Below are positions 54,219 through 62,944 of a stretch of 64,000 nt of DNA, piece after piece; positions within the stretch are counted from its first letter, which is position 1; every line of letters begins with the position of its first letter. The position numbers were made by a program, and so were the translations under genes. The stretch comes from Rhodanobacteraceae bacterium. Lineage in GTDB: Bacteria; Pseudomonadota; Gammaproteobacteria; Xanthomonadales; Xanthomonadaceae. The stretch is taken from contig JACKOX010000015.1 of assembly GCA_024233975.1 (NCBI GenBank), forward strand, positions 1 through 64,000, given 5' to 3'. The notes below the pieces were generated by a model. It saw only the letters and a program-made list of their open reading frames with translations, was not told the DNA's origin and ran no database searches.

Positions 54219-54811
54219 AGGATTCCGATGCAGACGCCGCAATGAACACCGGCAACCGTAGCGACGGCGGTCGCCAGCGATCCTTCGTGCTGCTGGCATC
54301 ACTGCTGATCAACGCACTGCTGATTGGCATCCTCGTGACGCACTGGTTTCACGCGCGGAACGAACGCCATGGCGACTACGGACTGGCGCCGGGACTGCCG
54401 TCGATCCACAACCTGTCACGCGAGCTCGACGACACGGCGCGCAACGACCTTCGCCAGCGTTTCGGCACGCGCCGTGATGCCATCCGCGGCGCCATGCGTG
54501 ACGCCCATGAATCCCGACGCGGCGTGGTCGAGGCCATGCGTGCAGAACCCTTCGATGCCGATGCGCTCGCCGGCGCCTTCGCCGCACAACGTCAGTCCGA
54601 CATGGCCGTAGCGGCCGCGATCCAGTCGGTGCTGGTGGAGTTCGCCAGGGCGCGAGGCGCGGACGATCGCCAGGCGCTGTTGCGCGCCATGTCGCGTGAG
54701 CACCGTGCTGGCCGCAATGAACGTGCTGAACGCGGCGAGACGCGGCGCAGTCGCGATCCATCGCGACGTCCAAACAATGGCGATGGCTCGCCGTCCGCGG
54801 AGCCTCGCTGA
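54212..54811 (+). CDS. CpxP/ZraP-like periplasmic metal-sensor protein
   Basis: 199 residues with an N-terminal membrane anchor (FVLLASLLINALLIGILVTHWF) and a helical Arg/Asp/Ala-rich periplasmic domain (RELDDTARNDLRQRF ... RRDAIRGAMRDAHESRRGV), the pattern of proteins annotated as periplasmic heavy metal sensors. No LTxxQ motif of CpxP is seen. The C-terminus is a disordered, basic, Arg-rich tail. It overlaps the putative anti-sigma gene by 7 bases and completes a sigma/anti-sigma/sensor set. Confidence 0.75.
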   Translation: MVKDSDADAAMNTGNRSDGGRQRSFVLLASLLINALLIGILVTHWFHARNERHGDYGLAPGLPSIHNLSRELDDTARNDLRQRFGTRRDAIRGAMRDAHESRRGVVEAMRAEPFDADALAGAFAAQRQSDMAVAAAIQSVLVEFARARGADDRQALLRAMSREHRAGRNERAERGETRRSRDPSRRPNNGDGSPSAEPR

Positions 54812-54814
54812 AGC

Positions 54815-56380
54815 TCAGCCGGCCTGCGCCGACAATGGCGCCGGCCTTGCCGCCAGCAAGACGCGGCTGTAGTCGTGGCGTGGCGCTTCCAGCAAGGCCA
54901 TCGCCGCGGCGCATTCAACGATCACACCATCCTTCATCACTGCGATGCGGTCGGCCACGGCCGCGGCGGCGTCCATGTCGTGCGTGATGAACAGCAGCGA
55001 CAGACCACGCTGCGCCTTCAGCCGGTTGAGCAAGGCAAGGATCTCGCCTCGGACACGCGCATCCAGCGCCGACACGGCCTCATCGGCAATCAGCAGATCA
55101 GGCTCCGCCGCCAGCGCGCGCGCGATGGCAATGCGCTGGCGCTGGCCGCCCGAGAAGGCATGCGGATAACGAACCAGCGCGTCGGCATCCAGACCCACTG
55201 CCGCCAGCAGGGTGATCAGCGAGTCGCGATCCGTGGACAGACCATGAATGCGTCGCGGTTCGGCGAGCAGACGGTCGATGCGCTGCCGCGGATCCAGCGA
55301 GGCATAGGGATCCTGGAACACGCACTGCACTCGCCTCCGTGCGCGGCGCAGGGCCGCACCGGACAGGCGATCCCAGCGCATGCCATCCAGCATGATCTCC
55401 CCGTCGTCACTTGCTGGCAGCAACCGCAGCAGGGCCTTCGCCAGCGTGCTCTTGCCGGAACCGGATTCACCGACCAGCGCCAGCGCCTCGCCACGTCCGA
55501 TGTCGAGAGCATCGACGCTCAAGGCATTCCGTTCCGCGCCGGGATAGCGGACACGGAGGTTTCGCAGCGACAACAGCGGCGACGTTGGACTGGCAGGCAT
55601 TGCCGCCGGCAGGCGTACGGCGGCGATCAGCTGACGCGTGTAGTCATGTGCCGGTTGCCCAATAACCGACGCCGTCGCGCCCTGTTCCAGCAGATGGCCG
55701 CGATGGAACACCGCCAGCCGATCCGCCAGTGAGGCGACCACCGACAGGTCGTGGCCGATGAAGATCAGGCCAATGCCGCGGCCCAGCACTTCGCGACGCA
55801 GCAGATCCAGCACACTCGCCTGCACCTGCGGGTCGAGCGCGCTGGTGGATTCGTCGGCAATCAGCACGCGCGGCTGCGTTGCGAGAGCCAATGCCAGAAG
55901 CATGCGTTGTCGCTGTCCACCGGAAACCTGGTGCGGCAGACGTGACAGCATCGCTCCCGGCAACTGCATCCGCGACAGCAGCTGCCTCGCCTCGACATCG
56001 GCCTGCGCGCGGGACATGGCCCGACGCACGCACAGGGTTTCGCGTAGCTGGCTGCCGATGCTGCGCAGCGGATGCAGGCTGGCCAATGCGTCCTGGAACA
56101 CCAGCGCGATACCGCCACCACGTACCGCGGAGAGATCGCCGGACAGATCGAAAGACGACGCGGCATCCGGCTCATCGCCCAGCTGCAGATGGCCGCTGGC
56201 TTGCAGCGGTTCCGGCAGCAGACCGCATAACGACAGCGCGGTCAGGCTCTTGCCAGAACCTGATTCACCAACGATGCCAAGGCACTGACCGGCATCCAGC
56301 GAGAACGACAGCGGCGACAACAGCTCCCGACCACGGCCATCTTCGACGCGCAGATCGCTGACTGACAGCAGGCAGCTCAT
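54815..56380 (-). CDS. Fused dipeptide/oligopeptide ABC importer ATPase (YejF/DppD-DppF-like)
   Basis: 521 residues with two complete ABC modules. Module 1 has Walker A GESGSGKSLTAL and signature VSGGQRQRM; module 2 has Walker A GESGSGKSTLAK and signature FSGGQRQRI. Both Walker B motifs (VLIADESTSALDP, LLIADEAVSALDA) are intact. It energises peptide uptake through YejB/YejE-type permeases. Its ATG overlaps the permease stop. The rest of the importer (periplasmic binding protein, YejB) is not encoded nearby. Confidence 0.9.
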   Translation of the reverse strand: MSCLLSVSDLRVEDGRGRELLSPLSFSLDAGQCLGIVGESGSGKSLTALSLCGLLPEPLQASGHLQLGDEPDAASSFDLSGDLSAVRGGGIALVFQDALASLHPLRSIGSQLRETLCVRRAMSRAQADVEARQLLSRMQLPGAMLSRLPHQVSGGQRQRMLLALALATQPRVLIADESTSALDPQVQASVLDLLRREVLGRGIGLIFIGHDLSVVASLADRLAVFHRGHLLEQGATASVIGQPAHDYTRQLIAAVRLPAAMPASPTSPLLSLRNLRVRYPGAERNALSVDALDIGRGEALALVGESGSGKSTLAKALLRLLPASDDGEIMLDGMRWDRLSGAALRRARRRVQCVFQDPYASLDPRQRIDRLLAEPRRIHGLSTDRDSLITLLAAVGLDADALVRYPHAFSGGQRQRIAIARALAAEPDLLIADEAVSALDARVRGEILALLNRLKAQRGLSLLFITHDMDAAAAVADRIAVMKDGVIVECAAAMALLEAPRHDYSRVLLAARPAPLSAQAG

Positions 56381-57219
56381 TGCCGCCTCGGATCCATGGC
56401 ATCACGCAATGCGTCACCCAGCTGCTGGAAACAGGCCAGCGTGGCGACCAGCAGGACGGCGGGAAACAGCAGCGTCCACGGCGCCTGGTCCAGCTCCTGG
56501 CTACCGTCATGCAAAAGCGAACCGAGACCGCTGGCCGGCTCCGCCACGCCAAGGCCAAGGAAGCCGAGGAAGCTCTCGATCAGCACCGCATTGGCGGCGA
56601 TCAGGCTGGCATATACCAGCGCCAGCCCCAGCAGGTTTGGCAGCAGGTGCCAGCGCAGCACCTGCCACGGCGACGCCCCGGCCACCACGGCGGCGGTGAC
56701 GAAGGGCTGTCCTCGCAGCCGTGCGGCTTCCGCACGCACCACGCGCGCCAGCTCGATCCACACGTAACCACCAATGGCGACAAGCAGCAGCGCGAACGAG
56801 CGACCGAACAGCGCCAGCAGCAGAATCACCAGCAGCAGGAATGGCAGTGCCGAGAACACGTCGAGCAGACGCATCAGCAATCGCTCCAGTCGCCCGCCGA
56901 AATAGCCGGCCACCGCTCCCCAGCACAGGCCGATCAGCAGCGCCATCGCCGTGGCCAGCAGGCCGATCAGCAGCGACAGACGGAGACCGAGAAAGCTGCG
57001 CACGAAGATGTCGCGACCAATGGCATCCGTGCCGAACCAGTGACCACTGGCCAGCGACGGCGGCTGCAGCACCGCATTCCAGTCCGGCGTTTCCGGATCG
57101 AACGGCGACAGCCAGGGCGCCACCAGCGCCAGCACGATCAACGCCGCCAGCGTCAGCAGCGACCAGCGCAGGTTGGCCGGCAGGCGGGCAAAGCGTCGCG
57201 GCAGGGGCGTGTCGGGCAT
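56377..57219 (-). CDS. Peptide ABC importer permease (YejE/DppC-like)
   Basis: 280 residues from the ATG at 57219; the long frame upstream is on the reverse of hemB and is not coding. N-terminal DppC/OppC-type segment, the FGTDAIGRDIFVRSFLGLRLSL region, six membrane segments, and the coupling EAARLRGQPFVTAAVVAGAS. It forms half of the membrane pore. It is first in its transcript, divergent from hemB, and lacks the partner YejB/DppB and a substrate-binding protein in the window. Confidence 0.9.
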   Translation of the reverse strand: MPDTPLPRRFARLPANLRWSLLTLAALIVLALVAPWLSPFDPETPDWNAVLQPPSLASGHWFGTDAIGRDIFVRSFLGLRLSLLIGLLATAMALLIGLCWGAVAGYFGGRLERLLMRLLDVFSALPFLLLVILLLALFGRSFALLLVAIGGYVWIELARVVRAEAARLRGQPFVTAAVVAGASPWQVLRWHLLPNLLGLALVYASLIAANAVLIESFLGFLGLGVAEPASGLGSLLHDGSQELDQAPWTLLFPAVLLVATLACFQQLGDALRDAMDPRRQ

Positions 57220-57285
57220 GTGGCGATCATAGGGCAACGCTGAACTAGGCCGTACAATGGCGGCATTGCATCGAAAGGACTCGCC

Positions 57286-58278
57286 ATGAGCTTCCCCCGC
57301 TCCCGTCCGCGCCGCCTGCGTCGCGACGATTTCTCCCGCCGCCTGGTCCGCGAAACCACGCTGAGCGCCGACGATTTCATCTACCCGGTATTCGTGCACG
57401 AGCTGGATGGCCGCGAAGCCGTGCCGTCCATGCCCGGCGTCGAACGCGTTTCCATCGATGAGCTGCTGCGCGTTGCCGAACAGGCTGCCGAACTGCGCAT
57501 TCCCGCGCTCGCGCTGTTCCCGGTCACCGCACCCGAGGCCAAGTCGCTGGATGCCGTCGCCGCCTATGACGACAACGGCCTCGCGCAGCGCGCCGTTCGC
57601 GCATTGAAGCAACGCTTCCCCGACCTCGGCGTGATCACCGACGTGGCGCTGGATCCGTACACCAGCCACGGCCAGGACGGCCTGCTCGACGACAGCGGCT
57701 ACGTGATGAACGACGAAACCGTCGAGGTGCTGGTGCAGCAGGCGTTGTCGCATGCGCGCGCTGGCGTCGACATCGTCGCGCCCAGCGACATGATGGACGG
57801 CCGCATTGGCGCCATCCGCGACGCGCTGGAGGCCGACGGCCACATCCACACCCGCATCCTCGCCTACAGCGCCAAGTACGCGTCGAGCTTCTACGGCCCG
57901 TTCCGCGACGCGGTCGGCTCGGCCGGCGCGCTGGGCAAGGGCAACAAGTACAGCTACCAGATGGACCCGGCCAACAGCGACGAAGCCATCCACGAGGTCG
58001 CGCTGGACCTCGAGGAAGGCGCCGACATGGTGATGGTGAAGCCAGGACTGCCCTACCTCGACATCGTGCGCCGGGTGAAAGACGAGTTCGGCGTGCCGAC
58101 CTTTGTCTACCAGGTCAGCGGCGAATACGCGATGTTCAAAGCCGCCGGCCAGAACGGCTGGATCGACGAACGCGCCTGCGTGCTGGAAGCCCTGACCAGC
58201 ATCAAACGCGCCGGCGCCGATGGCGTGCTCACCTACTTCGCGCTGGATGCGGCGCGGTGGTTGCGGGAAACGAGCTGA
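57286..58278 (+). CDS. hemB: Porphobilinogen synthase (delta-aminolevulinate dehydratase)
   Basis: 330 residues. The Schiff-base lysines lie in SAKYASSFYGPF and VMVKPGLPYLDI. The metal site reads DVALDPYTSHGQDG, with Asp instead of the Cys triad, so this is a Mg-dependent type like that of Pseudomonas rather than the zinc type. It condenses two 5-aminolevulinates to porphobilinogen in haem synthesis. Confidence 0.98.
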   Translation: MSFPRSRPRRLRRDDFSRRLVRETTLSADDFIYPVFVHELDGREAVPSMPGVERVSIDELLRVAEQAAELRIPALALFPVTAPEAKSLDAVAAYDDNGLAQRAVRALKQRFPDLGVITDVALDPYTSHGQDGLLDDSGYVMNDETVEVLVQQALSHARAGVDIVAPSDMMDGRIGAIRDALEADGHIHTRILAYSAKYASSFYGPFRDAVGSAGALGKGNKYSYQMDPANSDEAIHEVALDLEEGADMVMVKPGLPYLDIVRRVKDEFGVPTFVYQVSGEYAMFKAAGQNGWIDERACVLEALTSIKRAGADGVLTYFALDAARWLRETS

Positions 58279-58300
58279 TCCAACTGTTAAGTAGCATGCA

Positions 58301-58585
58301 ATGTTGAGTCTGGAACAAGCACTTCAACTGATTGAGCCGCATGTCGCCAATGTGTCGGCGGAAAATGGTTGCGAGATAGTGGTTGTCACCGAAGCAACGC
58401 TTGAAAGGCCGTTTGGTTGGGTGTTCTTCTACCAAACGAAGGAATTTCTCTCGGCCAGAACGCCAGCCGCTCAACTTGCGGGCAATGCGCCGCTATTGGT
58501 CAATCGTTTCACCGGAGACGTTGTGGTCACGGGAACTGCATTACCAGTGCAAGAGTACATTTCTCGCTACGAGGCATCCCTTTAA
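58301..58585 (+). CDS. YrhB/Imm35-type protein (orphan immunity-like)
   Basis: 94 residues. GWVFFYQTKEFL, AGNAPLLVNRFTGDVVVTGT and a final EYISRYEASL match the YrhB/Imm35 domain, found both as a small chaperone-like protein and as an immunity protein of polymorphic toxin systems. GC is clearly lower than hemB and aroE on either side. No toxin gene is adjacent, and a REP-like palindrome follows directly. It looks like an inserted accessory gene between two housekeeping genes; the ribosome site is poor. Confidence 0.72.
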   Translation: MLSLEQALQLIEPHVANVSAENGCEIVVVTEATLERPFGWVFFYQTKEFLSARTPAAQLAGNAPLLVNRFTGDVVVTGTALPVQEYISRYEASL

Positions 58586-58590
58586 CTCGC

Positions 58591-58612
58591 CATTCCCGCT
58601 TTCGCGAGAATG
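58591..58612. repeat. REP-like palindrome
   Basis: CATTCCCGCTTTCGCGAGAATG forms an imperfect hairpin and matches the general form of the widespread bacterial REP-type intergenic repeats with CATTCCCGC / GCGxGAATG arms. Only one copy was noticed in the window. It sits right after the YrhB-like gene. Confidence 0.55.
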
Positions 58613-58648
58613 ACCGCCAACAAACTTAGTCGATACCCGGAATTCCAC

Positions 58649-59497
58649 ATGTCCAACACCGCCCGATTCGCCGTTTTCGGCCACCCGATTGAACACTCGC
58701 AGTCACCGTTCATCCACGGCCAGTTCTCGAAGCAGACCGGCATTGCGCTGAGCTACAGCGCCATCGACGTGACGCCGGAAGCACTGCCCACGGCGCTGGA
58801 GGCCTTCGCGGCCGGTGGCGGACGCGGCGTCAACATCACGCTGCCGCTGAAGGAAGCAGCCATGGCCTGCTGCGTGGACATGTCCAGCCGCGCACGGCTG
58901 GCCGGCGCGGTGAACACGCTGACCTGGTCGAGCAGCGGCTGGATGGGCGACAACACCGACGGCAGTGGCTTCATGCGCGACATCAGCGACCGCGTGCGCG
59001 AACACATCCGCGGGCGCCGCGCACTGTTGCTGGGCGCGGGCGGCGCCGCGCACGGCGTGGCGCCGGCGCTGGCCGATTCCGGCGTGGAAGAGCTGATCAT
59101 CGTCAACCGCACGCCGGAGCGCGCGGACAAGCTGGTCGACGCCATTGGCGACCCAGCGCATGTGCACACGCGCTATTGGGAAGCACTGGGCGACATCGGC
59201 AGCTTTGACCTGATCATCAATGCCACCTCGGCTGGTCGCGACGATGCCGGCATCAAGCTGCCTTTCTCGCTGGCGGGACAACGCTGCATCGCCTACGACC
59301 TCAACTACGGCGAAGCCGCCGGCAGTTTCCTGGCCTGGGCCAAAGCCGCCGGCGCCGCGCACCTTTATGACGGCCTCGGCATGCTGGTCGAACAGGCAGC
59401 CGACGCTTTCGAAATCTGGCATGGCGTGCGTCCAGATACCGATGCCGTCTACGACGCCCTGCGCGAGCGCGGTCACTCGCTGCACACCGGCGACTGA
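58649..59497 (+). CDS. aroE: Shikimate dehydrogenase
   Basis: 282 residues from the ATG at 58649. Substrate site FGHPIEHSQSPFIHGQF, catalytic Lys/Asp in NITLPLKEAA and GDNTDGSGF, and the NADP Rossmann loop LLLGAGGAAHGVAPAL followed by NRTPERA. It reduces 3-dehydroshikimate in aromatic amino-acid synthesis. Confidence 0.97.
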   Translation: MSNTARFAVFGHPIEHSQSPFIHGQFSKQTGIALSYSAIDVTPEALPTALEAFAAGGGRGVNITLPLKEAAMACCVDMSSRARLAGAVNTLTWSSSGWMGDNTDGSGFMRDISDRVREHIRGRRALLLGAGGAAHGVAPALADSGVEELIIVNRTPERADKLVDAIGDPAHVHTRYWEALGDIGSFDLIINATSAGRDDAGIKLPFSLAGQRCIAYDLNYGEAAGSFLAWAKAAGAAHLYDGLGMLVEQAADAFEIWHGVRPDTDAVYDALRERGHSLHTGD

Positions 59498-59543
59498 CCC
59501 GCGCGTCCGGCGAGACCCGCACCGGGTCTCGCCGCAAGCATCG

Positions 59544-60719
59544 TTACTCAAGGCCGTCCTTGAACAGGCCGATGCCGTCGATGGCCTCGATATAGACCTT
59601 CTGGTCATCGAAAGGCAGCAGGAGCGGCATACCGTTTGGCGGTGCGGTCCAGGAATCGATGCGCAGGAAATGATGGAGCGGATCCAGGGTGCCGACCAGG
59701 TTCACCGTGGCCGTCGCGCCCGATGGCAGGTCGACGACCACGTTGACGTCACCGCTGCCGTTGTCCACCGAACAGACGCTGTCCGGCACGGTGCAGGTCC
59801 AGGTCACACCAACCAGTCCATAGCGCACTCGTGCATGCAAAGCCACGCCGTTGACGTCGATCGGGCCGTTGTTCATCACCTCGACCAGGTAGTTGGCGAT
59901 GGGTGATCCCTGGGTGCTCGTGCCCCGCGTGTAGTTGACCTCGCGACGGATCTTCGCCACCAGATCGACGCCTTCGCCCACCGCGATGTGGATGCGACTG
60001 GGCAGTCCACGATACTGGCCACCGTCGGCTGTGCCGCCATCGTCGACCGGTACCACGCGCAGCACGGCTTCACCGGACTGGCCGCTGAGCCCGTATTCGA
60101 GGTCACCGTTCTGGTTCATCAGGGCATTGGCGAGGATGCCTCGCGGGTCGCTTTCCACCGTGGTCTCGAAATCGACCCACTGCCCGGCTTCATCATCCGG
60201 ACCGGGACGGATGTCACTGGCGAATCCGTAGCTGACCACCTGTCCACTGGTTCCCGTCGGATGCACGCGACTACTGCCGACGACAATGCTGGGCGCATCG
60301 TTCACCGGCGTCACCTCGACCAGCATGTCCTTGCTGGCGCTGAGACCATCGCCATCCACCACGGTGAAAGTCAGGGTGGCCTGGCCGATGGCATCGGTCA
60401 CCGGCTGGATGTTCAACCAGCGCGCGCTGGCGGAAGCACCAGGGCCCACCACCAGCGATGCATTGGTGACCAGCATCGGATTGTCAGAAGTAACGGTTAC
60501 CTGCAGGTTCTGCGCAGGCGTTTCCGCATCGCTGACAGTGAAGCCGATTCCGAAGGCGTGGTCTTCCAGCGTGCTGCTGTAGTTACCCACGGTGATGCTC
60601 GGCGGCGTGCCGACGGCGGCGGCTTCGGATACGAAGCCGAGGGAGAACAGGCCCGCCGCAAGGCAGGACAGCGCGGCCGGAAAGCCGCCGGCAGCGGCGC
60701 GCGGATGTGAGGTCGTCAT
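59544..60719 (-). CDS. Exported cadherin-like domain protein with C-terminal DGLE tag
   Basis: 391 residues, AGGAAC ribosome site 8 bases before the ATG. A signal peptide (about 1-35, ending EAAAVG) is followed by a cadherin/Ig-like domain (about 38-142, with NDAP at the end of the repeat), a second beta domain, and a DUF11-like beta-sandwich (about 255-350, VEVMNNGPIDVNGVAL). The C-terminus is GLFKDGLE, a variant of the DGFE tag of three other exported proteins here. Function unknown; it is probably on the cell surface. Confidence 0.72.
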   Translation of the reverse strand: MTTSHPRAAAGGFPAALSCLAAGLFSLGFVSEAAAVGTPPSITVGNYSSTLEDHAFGIGFTVSDAETPAQNLQVTVTSDNPMLVTNASLVVGPGASASARWLNIQPVTDAIGQATLTFTVVDGDGLSASKDMLVEVTPVNDAPSIVVGSSRVHPTGTSGQVVSYGFASDIRPGPDDEAGQWVDFETTVESDPRGILANALMNQNGDLEYGLSGQSGEAVLRVVPVDDGGTADGGQYRGLPSRIHIAVGEGVDLVAKIRREVNYTRGTSTQGSPIANYLVEVMNNGPIDVNGVALHARVRYGLVGVTWTCTVPDSVCSVDNGSGDVNVVVDLPSGATATVNLVGTLDPLHHFLRIDSWTAPPNGMPLLLPFDDQKVYIEAIDGIGLFKDGLE

Positions 60720-60768
60720 GATGTTGTTCCTGGGGAGAGGGAATTCGGGAGTGGGTCGGTCGGGCCGA

Positions 60769-61482
60769 TCAGGCCTTTGTCGTCGTCAGGAAGGCGCTTT
60801 CCAGCCGACGCCAGGTCGGCGGCGTCAGCAGCACGCGCAGGTGTTGCAGCAGCGCGTCGAAGGCCGCGGCCGGCATGCCCTCGCGCATGGCTTCCAGCAA
60901 CTCGACGCGCTCGCGATGGTTGAGCGCGCGCAGCATCCACTGGCTGGACACGTCACGCTCGGCCGGGGTCAGCGAGGCCACCAGGCGTGCCTCGACGTCG
61001 AGGATCTCGCGGTCGCTGAACATCGCCCAGAAGGCTTCGGTCAGCGTGGTTTCCTCATCGGCCATGTGCCGCAGGTGGTCGGCGATATGCACCGACAGCA
61101 CAAGGTAGAGCTGGTACAGCACGGCCTCGGTATCCGCGTCGTGGAGACGGGCACGCTGCAGGGCATGGTGCAGCGACAGCGCCACGCGTTGCTGGCTGGC
61201 GTGTTCGGCGTCGAAATCGCGCGGTGCATCGGGATCACGCTCGCGCAGTGCCTCGTGCATGAAGGCGTTCTCGTGGCGCAGATGGCCGTCGCAGAACTCC
61301 AGCAGCTGCTCGACCTGCGACAGCACACTCGATACGGCTACCGCATCGTCGGCATCGACGCGGGCCAGCGCATCCAGCGTGGAAGTCATCGCCAGGCGCA
61401 GGGCCTTGTGGATGTTGCGATAGGGTTTGACGCGTGGGCTGGCGGCCACGCGGCCGCAGAGCGGGATGAAGTCGGGTTGCAT
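60769..61482 (-). CDS. Hemerythrin-type (HHE) domain protein
   Basis: 237 residues. HHE-type iron ligands appear in helix pairs: NIHKALRL, GHLRHENAFMHEAL, HHALQRARLHD and HIADHLRHMADEETTL. The residual C-terminal about 80 residues are helical. Such proteins bind a diiron centre and serve in oxygen or nitric-oxide sensing and defence. It lies downstream of a hairpin and near GAF/FMN-barrel genes that may belong to the same response. Confidence 0.82.
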   Translation of the reverse strand: MQPDFIPLCGRVAASPRVKPYRNIHKALRLAMTSTLDALARVDADDAVAVSSVLSQVEQLLEFCDGHLRHENAFMHEALRERDPDAPRDFDAEHASQQRVALSLHHALQRARLHDADTEAVLYQLYLVLSVHIADHLRHMADEETTLTEAFWAMFSDREILDVEARLVASLTPAERDVSSQWMLRALNHRERVELLEAMREGMPAAAFDALLQHLRVLLTPPTWRRLESAFLTTTKA

Positions 61483-61549
61483 GTCGGCATCGCCTTGGGG
61501 TGTGGCGATGCATGCTCCGGAAGCCCGATGAGCCGTGCTGCGAAATGAA

Positions 61550-61583
61550 CGCTAAGACGTCTTTTCTTAGTGAAGTCTTAGCG
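61550..61583. promoter_or_regulatory. Hairpin/dyad upstream of the hemerythrin gene
   Basis: CGCTAAGAC (61550-61558) pairs with GTCTTAGCG (61575-61583), and a second perfect palindrome AAGACGTCTT lies inside at 61554-61563. The multiple TTAG/CTAAG half sites in 34 bases, 70 bases upstream of the hemerythrin start, suggest an operator. Read leftward it could instead terminate the GAF-protein transcript, although the T run is weak. Confidence 0.45.
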
Positions 61584-61606
61584 GATTCGTGACCAACGGC
61601 AGGGGC

Positions 61607-62944
61607 TCAGTCGTCCGTATCGGCGATCTGTAGCGGGCGATCCACTTCCAGCGCGAGGCGTCCGCGACCTACCTTCTGCAACCGCACGCCGCAGGGCCGT
61701 TCCAGCAAACGCCGCTGGAGCAGAATCAACCGGGTCGACAGGTTGTCTGCAATGTCGGGCAGCTGCAACGCGGGATCGGCGCGCAGCTCGCGATTGGAGA
61801 ATTCGCGACGATCCCGCGTGTGGTGCTCCACCAGCATCTTCCACAGGATCGCACCGGCCACGCCGCGGATGACGTATTCATCATTGACGAAAATCGCGCC
61901 GCTGCGAGCCTCGCGATGTACTCGCAGCAGATCACCGGGTTTCGAGTCACTCGGCGGCGTGGATGCAACTACCGGCCGTTCGCTCACCACCCACGGATCG
62001 AATCGACGCAATGCCGCCGCCGCCATGCTGGCGAGCACGGCGAGCGCGTCCTCGAGGTCGTAGCTGAAGCGGCCTGGCTGCGGATGCTCGACGTAGAGCA
62101 CCGCCAGCGTGCGCTCACCGTCACCGATTGGCACCGCCAGCTGGCTGCCGGGCCGGGCCAAGCCCGGCAGCGGAATGCGCCAGTCCGGCGAGGGTTCGAT
62201 GTCGTCGCCCATCTGACCGCGAACCGCACGCGCATAGGCGTGGTCGGCCAGCGCATGGTTGATGCGGATGGGCACACCGACATCCGCAGCAGCGCCGATG
62301 ACCCCCTCGCCGGGCGCCACTTCTGCGCCCACGCCAACTTCCGGATAGCCAGTACTGGCAACGGTAAACAGGCGCCCGCTATCCGGATCAACGCTCATCA
62401 GCAGCGCATGTTCGATATCGAATTCGCGGACGATGCTGGACAGCAGTTCGTCAAACAGCCCGTCGATGTCACTGGACTGGTTGATCCGCGCGGTAGCACT
62501 GCGCAGCGGCGCCAGCCAGCTGGGCCGTGGTGGCTCCGGCAGCGTGGCACAGGCAATCGCCTCCACCGCCAGCACCCGGTAGACGTCCGATCCCCGCAGG
62601 TGGAACACGCTGGACATACCCTGCTCGGAGGCAATCCCGGCCAGCCGCGCACGCATGCGCTCGAACAACGGGCCTTCCGTCTCCGTGCGCTGATACTGCA
62701 CCAGCAGCCGCCAGCGCGCCGCCGTGCGCGCGTGGATCACCATCAGCCGCGCGAAGGGGTTGGCCAGCACATTGGCGCGCGTCTTGTTGAAGAACTGGAA
62801 AGACAGCGCGACATGCCGGTCGTCCACGTATTGCACGTCGGACAGGAAGGACAGGTTGGGCACGCCGTCCAGATCAGCAGTGGCGATCATCGCCGGCGAT
62901 CCGCCTTCCAGCGCCTCGCGGATGCTGGACAGGGAAATGCTCAC
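61607..62944 (-). CDS. FMN-barrel plus GAF plus winged-helix-like regulatory protein
   Basis: 445 residues from a GTG at 62944 that overlaps the upstream stop (GTGA). The N-terminal part (about 1-130) resembles pyridoxamine-phosphate-oxidase-like FMN split barrels (GSPAMIATADLDGVPNLSFLS ... NKTRANVLANPFARL). A GAF domain follows (about 150-300, EFDIEHALLMSVDPDSGRLF, GEGVIGAAADVGVPIRI). The C-terminal about 100 residues look like a winged-helix output region (GAILWKMLVEHHTRDRREFSNRELRAD). It is probably a flavin- or redox-linked sensor. It is translationally coupled to the next FMN-barrel-like protein. Confidence 0.72.
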   Translation of the reverse strand: MSISLSSIREALEGGSPAMIATADLDGVPNLSFLSDVQYVDDRHVALSFQFFNKTRANVLANPFARLMVIHARTAARWRLLVQYQRTETEGPLFERMRARLAGIASEQGMSSVFHLRGSDVYRVLAVEAIACATLPEPPRPSWLAPLRSATARINQSSDIDGLFDELLSSIVREFDIEHALLMSVDPDSGRLFTVASTGYPEVGVGAEVAPGEGVIGAAADVGVPIRINHALADHAYARAVRGQMGDDIEPSPDWRIPLPGLARPGSQLAVPIGDGERTLAVLYVEHPQPGRFSYDLEDALAVLASMAAAALRRFDPWVVSERPVVASTPPSDSKPGDLLRVHREARSGAIFVNDEYVIRGVAGAILWKMLVEHHTRDRREFSNRELRADPALQLPDIADNLSTRLILLQRRLLERPCGVRLQKVGRGRLALEVDRPLQIADTDD

